DNA from: Alphaproteobacteria bacterium
Lineage (GTDB): Bacteria; Pseudomonadota; Alphaproteobacteria; Micropepsales; Micropepsaceae
Direction of reading: 5' to 3'
Assembly: GCA_028869355.1 (NCBI GenBank)
Contig: JAGWSK010000372.1
Span: forward strand, 1-15,463
DNA length: 15,463 nt
Notes under the pieces: model-generated
The model's input: the letters and a program-made list of their open reading frames with translations, nothing else
What the model was told of the DNA's origin: nothing
Database searches by the model: none
Translations under genes and position numbers: made by a program
Part shown: in pieces, positions 11,546-15,463 of the stretch
Position numbering within the stretch: the stretch's first letter is position 1
Layout: the number at the start of each line of letters is the position of its first letter

Positions 11546-12568
11546 ATGCGTGCCACACTCACCGCATTTGCCGTCGCACTGCTGGGTACAGCCGGTTTTG
11601 GAGATGCCGCCACGGCGCAGGACGCTCCTTGCGTCAATGATGCTCCCAATCCGTATCATCTGGTGAATGGCTGGGCGCACACGCCTCGCGCGTGGGCGCC
11701 CACCAATAATGTCTATGTCGACGCCAAAGACGATGTCTGGGTCATGGATCGTTGCGACGATAAAGGCTGTGTCAATTCCGCCAATTCGCCGATCTGGGAA
11801 TTGTCGTCCGACGGCAAGGTTATGAAGAATTTTGGCGCCGGGCTGTTTGCCTTTCCGCACACCGTCAAGCCGGACGCGAAGGGCAATATCTGGGCGATCG
11901 ATGGCGACGCGCGCGGCGGCAAGGGCGATCAGGTGTTCAAATTTTCTCCCGAAGGCAAATTGCTGCTGACGCTCGGCAAAGCGGGACAGGCGGGCACCGG
12001 TACCGATGTGTTCGATCGTCCAACCGGCATCGCGTTCGCACCCAATGGTGACATTTTCATTTCCGAAGGCCATGCGCCGGGCTTCGGCAACTCCCGCATC
12101 ATGAAGTTCGACAGCAATGGCAAATTCATCGAAAGCTTCGGCCATCTCGGATCCGGCGATGGTGAGTTGAAAGGCCCGCATGTGCTCGCGTTCGATTCAC
12201 AGGGCCGGCTGTTCGTCGCCGACCGCAGCAACAGCCGCGTCGTGATCTTCGATCAGGACGGCAAATTCGTCGCGGCGTGGAAGCAGTTCGGGCGCCCCAG
12301 CGGTATCTTCATCGACCGCAATGACGTGCTGTATGTGTCGGACTCCGAATCCGAAAATGCACCCGGCAAAGATACGAACAATCCTGGCTGCAAGCGGGGC
12401 ATTCGTGTCGGCAGCGCCAGGACCGGCAAGGTCGATTACTACATTCCGCCGCCACCGGTGTCCGATCCGAAGTTTCCGCCCCCGGAGGGCGTCGCCGCGG
12501 ATTCGCATGGCGATATCTATGCCGCCGCGGTCCCGGCCCGAAGCGTCTACAAATACGTCAGGAATTAA
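11546..12568 (+). CDS. Secreted NHL-type beta-propeller protein (copy 2), 340 aa
   Basis: A tandem paralogue of the preceding gene. Both share PCVND..NPYHL, MKNFGAG, LGKAGQAG, WKQFGRPSG, NPGCK.GIR.GS and YYIPPP, and all four cysteines (C29, C70, C75, C282). A GGGAG ribosome site lies 7 bases before the ATG at 11546, and a signal peptide ends near ATAQDA. Blade strands include VDAKDDVWVMD, DAKGNIWAID, APNGDIFISEGH, DSQGRLFVADR and DRNDVLYVSDS. It has an extra acidic/Pro loop before NPGCK (SENAPGKDTN) and a different patch in blade 2 (GDARGGKGDQV), so the copies have diverged in loops while keeping the scaffold. Function unknown; a periplasmic lyase or binding protein is possible. Confidence 0.87.
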   Translation: MRATLTAFAVALLGTAGFGDAATAQDAPCVNDAPNPYHLVNGWAHTPRAWAPTNNVYVDAKDDVWVMDRCDDKGCVNSANSPIWELSSDGKVMKNFGAGLFAFPHTVKPDAKGNIWAIDGDARGGKGDQVFKFSPEGKLLLTLGKAGQAGTGTDVFDRPTGIAFAPNGDIFISEGHAPGFGNSRIMKFDSNGKFIESFGHLGSGDGELKGPHVLAFDSQGRLFVADRSNSRVVIFDQDGKFVAAWKQFGRPSGIFIDRNDVLYVSDSESENAPGKDTNNPGCKRGIRVGSARTGKVDYYIPPPPVSDPKFPPPEGVAADSHGDIYAAAVPARSVYKYVRN

Positions 12569-12574
12569 TGATAC

Positions 12575-12594
12575 TCCCGGCTTTAAGTCCGGGA
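12575..12594. terminator. Weak stem-loop between convergent genes
   Basis: TCCCGG-CTTTAAGT-CCGGGA (6-base stem, 8-base loop) overlaps the TAA of the minus-strand toroid gene and follows the second propeller gene by 6 bases. It has no T-run, so it is a marginal shared terminator. Confidence 0.35.
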
Positions 12595-13782
12595 CGGTTG
12601 AGAGGCTGCAAGCGCACTGTTCAGTGAACGGAGCAATTCTGCGCGCCACCAGCCATCATCAACGGAATAGGCGGTCGCCACGCTGGGATCATTCATTTCG
12701 CCCTCAATCCAGTGCAGGGCGCGGCTCTGTTGCCACACATCTCCGCGGTGGAATGCATCCAGTGTGGCAATTAAAAGCCAGGGCAATTTGATCTGCACCC
12801 AATGATCGAAATAGACACGGTTCGCTGTGTGTAATTCGACGTAATTCTTCTCCCCGTCCGACACCAATACTTGCCGGCGGGGCAATCGATCCAGCCATTG
12901 CTGATCCAGATTGTCGGTCGCGAGCACATTGGAGACATGCAGCGCGTGAAGCGCGACACCGGAGATGCTTTCGGATTCTGTACCGGCCGCGAGATTCGGA
13001 TAATTCTTCCAACGCGCCGGACTGCTCATATGCTGCACGAGCCAGTTCGCGCCGAGAATGATCGATTGATCCACTGCGGGCATTCGGTCCGGCGGTATCA
13101 GTTTGCGGCGTTTTTGCTCGGCAAGACCCAATATTGCCCATGCCGTGCTATAAGTGGAAGCGAGGCTCTCGGAGTCGGATGTCCCGAGAAAAGTTGCCCA
13201 CCACCCGTCATTCCTGTTTTGGTGTGAAAGCAGAAAATCCAGTTCCTCCGGCGTCGCCGCGATTCCGAGCTGCGCCAACGCAGCCATTACCCAACCTGAA
13301 ACGACAATGCATGGCTCCGTATCCGGTGAGTTTGGTATTTCAGCCCAGCAGGCGCGGCCGCACAGTGGAGAGCCATTATTCCGTATAAATGGCACGACGA
13401 TATTCGTATCGACGTGCTCGCCTCCGAGGCCAAATATTGCCTGTGCCGTAGACCACGGAGTGCCGCGAACGTTGTCGAGCTTTGCTGGCAGCAGGTCGCT
13501 CTGGATCGTTTGGACAAGACGCGCCTGATTACGTGCAATCGTATCATACAGACTGTGCCGCACCGGCAGCGGCTCCGCGCCCCATAATATCAATCGCGAG
13601 AAGACGTCGGCTTCCGACCAGGTCCCTTGTGCAGTGGCGGGATATTTCGCGATCGAGCCTGCAAGCACGATGATCGCAAGCAGAGCGGCTCTCGCCACCC
13701 AGGACGCGGCCATCACCCGGGACCATACCGGACTGATGACGGATTCGGTCAACTGATCAAGATAATCGCGCAACCCTGCCAT
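12583..13782 (-). CDS. Membrane-anchored alpha/alpha-toroid (squalene-cyclase-like) protein, 399 aa
   Basis: The ATG at 13782 has GGGGA 7 bases upstream; an in-frame GTG at 13830 is less likely. One transmembrane helix (about 31-46, AALLAIIVLAGSIAKY) near the N-terminus precedes a large, mostly helical domain probably outside the inner membrane. HQNRNDGWWATF followed by STYSTAWAILGLAEQ, and later DDGWWRAELLRSLNSAL, match the Q-x-x-D-G-W plus helix pattern of alpha/alpha-toroid domains of terpene cyclases and prenyltransferases. The DxDD acid motif of true squalene cyclases is not visible, so it is probably not a cyclase. Cysteines in PLCGRACWAE..TEPC may bond. It is convergent with the propeller genes and on the same strand as the carbonic anhydrase. 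Function unknown. Confidence 0.7.
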   Translation of the reverse strand: MAGLRDYLDQLTESVISPVWSRVMAASWVARAALLAIIVLAGSIAKYPATAQGTWSEADVFSRLILWGAEPLPVRHSLYDTIARNQARLVQTIQSDLLPAKLDNVRGTPWSTAQAIFGLGGEHVDTNIVVPFIRNNGSPLCGRACWAEIPNSPDTEPCIVVSGWVMAALAQLGIAATPEELDFLLSHQNRNDGWWATFLGTSDSESLASTYSTAWAILGLAEQKRRKLIPPDRMPAVDQSIILGANWLVQHMSSPARWKNYPNLAAGTESESISGVALHALHVSNVLATDNLDQQWLDRLPRRQVLVSDGEKNYVELHTANRVYFDHWVQIKLPWLLIATLDAFHRGDVWQQSRALHWIEGEMNDPSVATAYSVDDGWWRAELLRSLNSALAASQPSRT

Positions 13783-13945
13783 GTCGCAATCCCCATGACG
13801 AAGTGCGTACGTAATTCCGGAAGAATGCACCCGCGAAGCGGCTTTGGCAAAAGCATTGTGACCGCACTTGCAAACACGCCGCTACCGCCAGTGTCACTAG
13901 AAGATCAGAGCAGTAAGGGCTTGCTGCGGGGCGGGCGGACTGTCG

Positions 13946-14620
13946 TCAGCCGGGGATGCGTGGGCGGCGCGCGCTGGGCGCGCGTGCACAGGCGGAATCG
14001 ATCTCATCCGGACCTGAGACAGTAACTTCCAGATCGGCGAGCCGCCCATTGTGGATTCCGTAAATCCACCCGTGTACGGCGAGCCTTTGCCCGCGGCGCC
14101 ATGCGCGTTCCACAATGGTCGTCTGGCAGACGTGACGAACCTGCTCAATGACATTGATCTCGCACAGCTGGTCTACACGGTCGCGGTCGGATAGCGCCGA
14201 AAGCTCGGCGCGATAACGCGCGGCGACTTCGGATAGCGGGTAAAGCCAGTTGCCGATCAGGCTGGTTTCGCGCGGTTGCAGCGCAGCCGTGACACCGCCG
14301 CAGCCGTAATGACCGCAGACGATGATGTGCCGCACCGCCAGCGTTGCGACGGCATATTGCATCACCGCAAGACAGTTGAAATCGACATGCATCACCTGAT
14401 TGGCAACATTGCGGTGCACGAAGACTTCGCCCGGCAGGACATCGATGATCTCGTTCGCGGGCACCCGGCTATCGGAACAGCCGATCCACAGGACTTCCGG
14501 CGACTGCTGTGCCGCAAGGCGTTCAAAAAAGCCGGGGCGGTCTTTGGCCATGCGCGCCGCCCATTGGCGATTGTTTTCCAGCAGGCGGGAAAGCGTCGGA
14601 TCGTGGCATGAGCCGCTCAT
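13946..14620 (-). CDS. Beta-class carbonic anhydrase, 224 aa
   Basis: Catalyses CO2 + H2O to bicarbonate in the cytoplasm, supplying bicarbonate for carboxylases and pH balance. Zinc ligands and catalytic dyad are intact: C48-S-D50-S-R52 (CSDSRVP), then H104 and C107 (CGHYGCGG). VFVHRNVANQV and the C-terminal VHGWIYGIHNGRLADLEV are characteristic, and the length matches E. coli Can. I chose the ATG at 14620 because the family starts about here; the longer open frame upstream (to 14917) runs through the divergent transporter gene. No clear ribosome site is seen. The tail (CARAPSARRPRIPG) is rich in Arg/Pro and not part of the fold. A divergent MFS gene lies 157 bases away. Confidence 0.93.
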   Translation of the reverse strand: MSGSCHDPTLSRLLENNRQWAARMAKDRPGFFERLAAQQSPEVLWIGCSDSRVPANEIIDVLPGEVFVHRNVANQVMHVDFNCLAVMQYAVATLAVRHIIVCGHYGCGGVTAALQPRETSLIGNWLYPLSEVAARYRAELSALSDRDRVDQLCEINVIEQVRHVCQTTIVERAWRRGQRLAVHGWIYGIHNGRLADLEVTVSGPDEIDSACARAPSARRPRIPG

Positions 14621-14721
14621 GACGGTGCAATAAACGCAATTCACCGTACGGTCCAATCGGGCGGCGGACTGTCTCCGGCCCGGGCGGCAGCACGCGACAC
14701 CTGGCGTCACGGGAACATCGC

Positions 14722-14727
14722 TTGACA
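14722..14727 (+). promoter_or_regulatory. Candidate -35 box (TTGACA) for the MFS transporter gene
   Basis: A perfect TTGACA lies 51 bases before the ATG at 14778. The -10 region at 18-base spacing (CTGAAT) is poor and would put the transcript start almost on the ribosome site. The promoter is therefore weak, activator-dependent, or a chance hexamer. Confidence 0.3.
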
Positions 14728-14777
14728 CAGGCCCCCGGCTCAACGCTGAATTGCGGAGGAAACGCCCGGATAAAAAT

Positions 14778-15463
14778 ATGATGACCGCCATTGACGCAGG
14801 CCGACGCGGAAGCGATTTCGCGCCGGCCGGACTACTCGACCGAAGCCGAATCATCGCCCGTCCGGGATTCAATCGCTGGCTGGTGCCGCCCGCAGCGCTT
14901 GCAATCCATCTGTGCATCGGCGTGGCCTATGGTTTCAGTGTGTTCTGGCTGCCGCTGTCGAAAATGCTTGGCCATGACTGCGTGGGCATGTCACTCGGCC
15001 AGGCACTTGTCACGACAACCTGCGACTGGCGCATCTCCGATCTCGGCTGGATGTACACGCTGTTCTTTGTCGTTCTTGGCTTGTCGGCGGCAACCTGGGG
15101 CGGCTGGCTGGAACGCGAAGGGCCGCGCAAGGCCGGATTTGTTGCCGCGCTGTGCTGGAGTGGTGGCTTTGTTATTTCAGCGGTGGGAATTATCGAGCAT
15201 CAGCTCTGGCTGATGTGGGTTGGCTCGGGATTGATCGGCGGCATCGGACTCGGGCTCGGCTACATTTCGCCGGTTTCAACCCTGATCAAATGGTTTCCAG
15301 ATCGCCGTGGCATGGCGACGGGCATGGCGATCATGGGTTTCGGCGGCGGGGCCATGATCGGCGCACCGCTTGCCAACCTGCTGATGCAGAATTTCAAGAG
15401 CCCATCCGGTCCCGGCGTGTGGCAGACATTCCTGGTGATGGGCGCGATTTATTTTGTCTTCAT
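14778..15463 (+). CDS. MFS transporter, OFA (oxalate/formate antiporter-like) family, 5' part, truncated by window edge
   Basis: Open from ATG 14778 (or ATG 14781) to the edge, 228 codons. GGAGGA lies at 14755-14760, rather far from the start, so an in-frame TTG at 14751 cannot be excluded but would sit on it. Hydrophobic helices are seen at about 34-55, 90-110, 118-138, 143-165, 175-200 and near the edge. The segment LGLGYISPVSTLIKWFPDRRGMATG, followed by MAIMGFGGGAMIGAPLA, is the diagnostic loop and helix of the OFA family (split here for length; residues about 155-200). Family members exchange small organic acids such as oxalate and formate. A short Asp/Cys-rich insert (HDCVGMSLGQALVTTTCDWRI, about 66-86) lies in the first periplasmic loop. 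The substrate is unknown. Divergent from carbonic anhydrase. Confidence 0.88.
   Translation, partial: MMTAIDAGRRGSDFAPAGLLDRSRIIARPGFNRWLVPPAALAIHLCIGVAYGFSVFWLPLSKMLGHDCVGMSLGQALVTTTCDWRISDLGWMYTLFFVVLGLSAATWGGWLEREGPRKAGFVAALCWSGGFVISAVGIIEHQLWLMWVGSGLIGGIGLGLGYISPVSTLIKWFPDRRGMATGMAIMGFGGGAMIGAPLANLLMQNFKSPSGPGVWQTFLVMGAIYFVF

Noticed and set aside
11351..12181. Long open frame (276 codons) on the minus strand
   Set aside because: It is antisense to the two propeller genes. Its frame reflects the repeated blade codons on the other strand; no domain or ribosome site supports it.
13968..13990. GCGCGC stem as terminator of the carbonic anhydrase gene
   Set aside because: It lies inside the coding end of the gene (Ala/Arg codons) and has no T-run after it.
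14621..14917. N-terminal extension of carbonic anhydrase by 99 residues
   Set aside because: It runs antisense through the start of the MFS gene, is Arg/Ser/Pro-rich without family match, and the family begins at about the ATG at 14620.

Overview
The window looks like a piece of an alphaproteobacterial chromosome. The basis is GC-rich coding sequence, outer-membrane lipoprotein and periplasmic genes typical of a Gram-negative cell, a PhoQ/ChvG-like two-component pair of a type common in that class, and a stand-alone ihfB. A Micropepsaceae/Rhizomicrobium-like or rhizobial source is a guess from overall flavour, not something the sequence proves. I see no tRNA, rRNA, CRISPR array, transposase or phage gene; gene density and base use are ordinary for a chromosome.

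Region 1 (about 1-6250) is an envelope cluster. On the minus strand, read from high to low coordinates, it holds an alanine-rich coiled-coil lipoprotein (3942-4331), a 64-residue helical protein (3689-3883), a strikingly palindromic promoter region (3574-3688), a proline-rich lipoprotein with a BamE/SmpA-like C-terminus (2910-3551), an OmpR-family response regulator (2176-2913) and its histidine kinase (480-2210). The last three overlap one another and must form an operon. Divergently, on the plus strand, lies a YcbB/LdtD-type L,D-transpeptidase (4473-6248) that makes 3-3 peptidoglycan cross-links. A remnant or tiny secreted peptide lies at 69-200 on the minus strand.

Region 2 (about 6370-9910) is metabolic. 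A phthalate-dioxygenase-type Rieske oxygenase (6376-7644) and a Tat-exported dienelactone-hydrolase-like protein (7724-8605) run on the plus strand. They converge, across a probable bidirectional terminator, on a secreted metallo-beta-lactamase-fold hydrolase (8665-9675, minus) that is preceded by a possible very small membrane protein (9703-9834).

Region 3 (about 9965-12570) holds ihfB (minus) and, divergently, two tandem paralogous secreted six-bladed (NHL-type) beta-propeller proteins separated by a strong terminator-like hairpin.

Region 4 (about 12580 to the end) holds a membrane-anchored alpha/alpha-toroid (squalene-cyclase-like) protein of unknown role and a beta-carbonic anhydrase, both on the minus strand. 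Divergent from the anhydrase is an OFA-family MFS transporter that runs off the right edge.

The best candidates for something not well described are the nested palindromes around the promoter of the lipoprotein/two-component operon within the envelope cluster, the tandem four-cysteine propellers, and the toroid protein.
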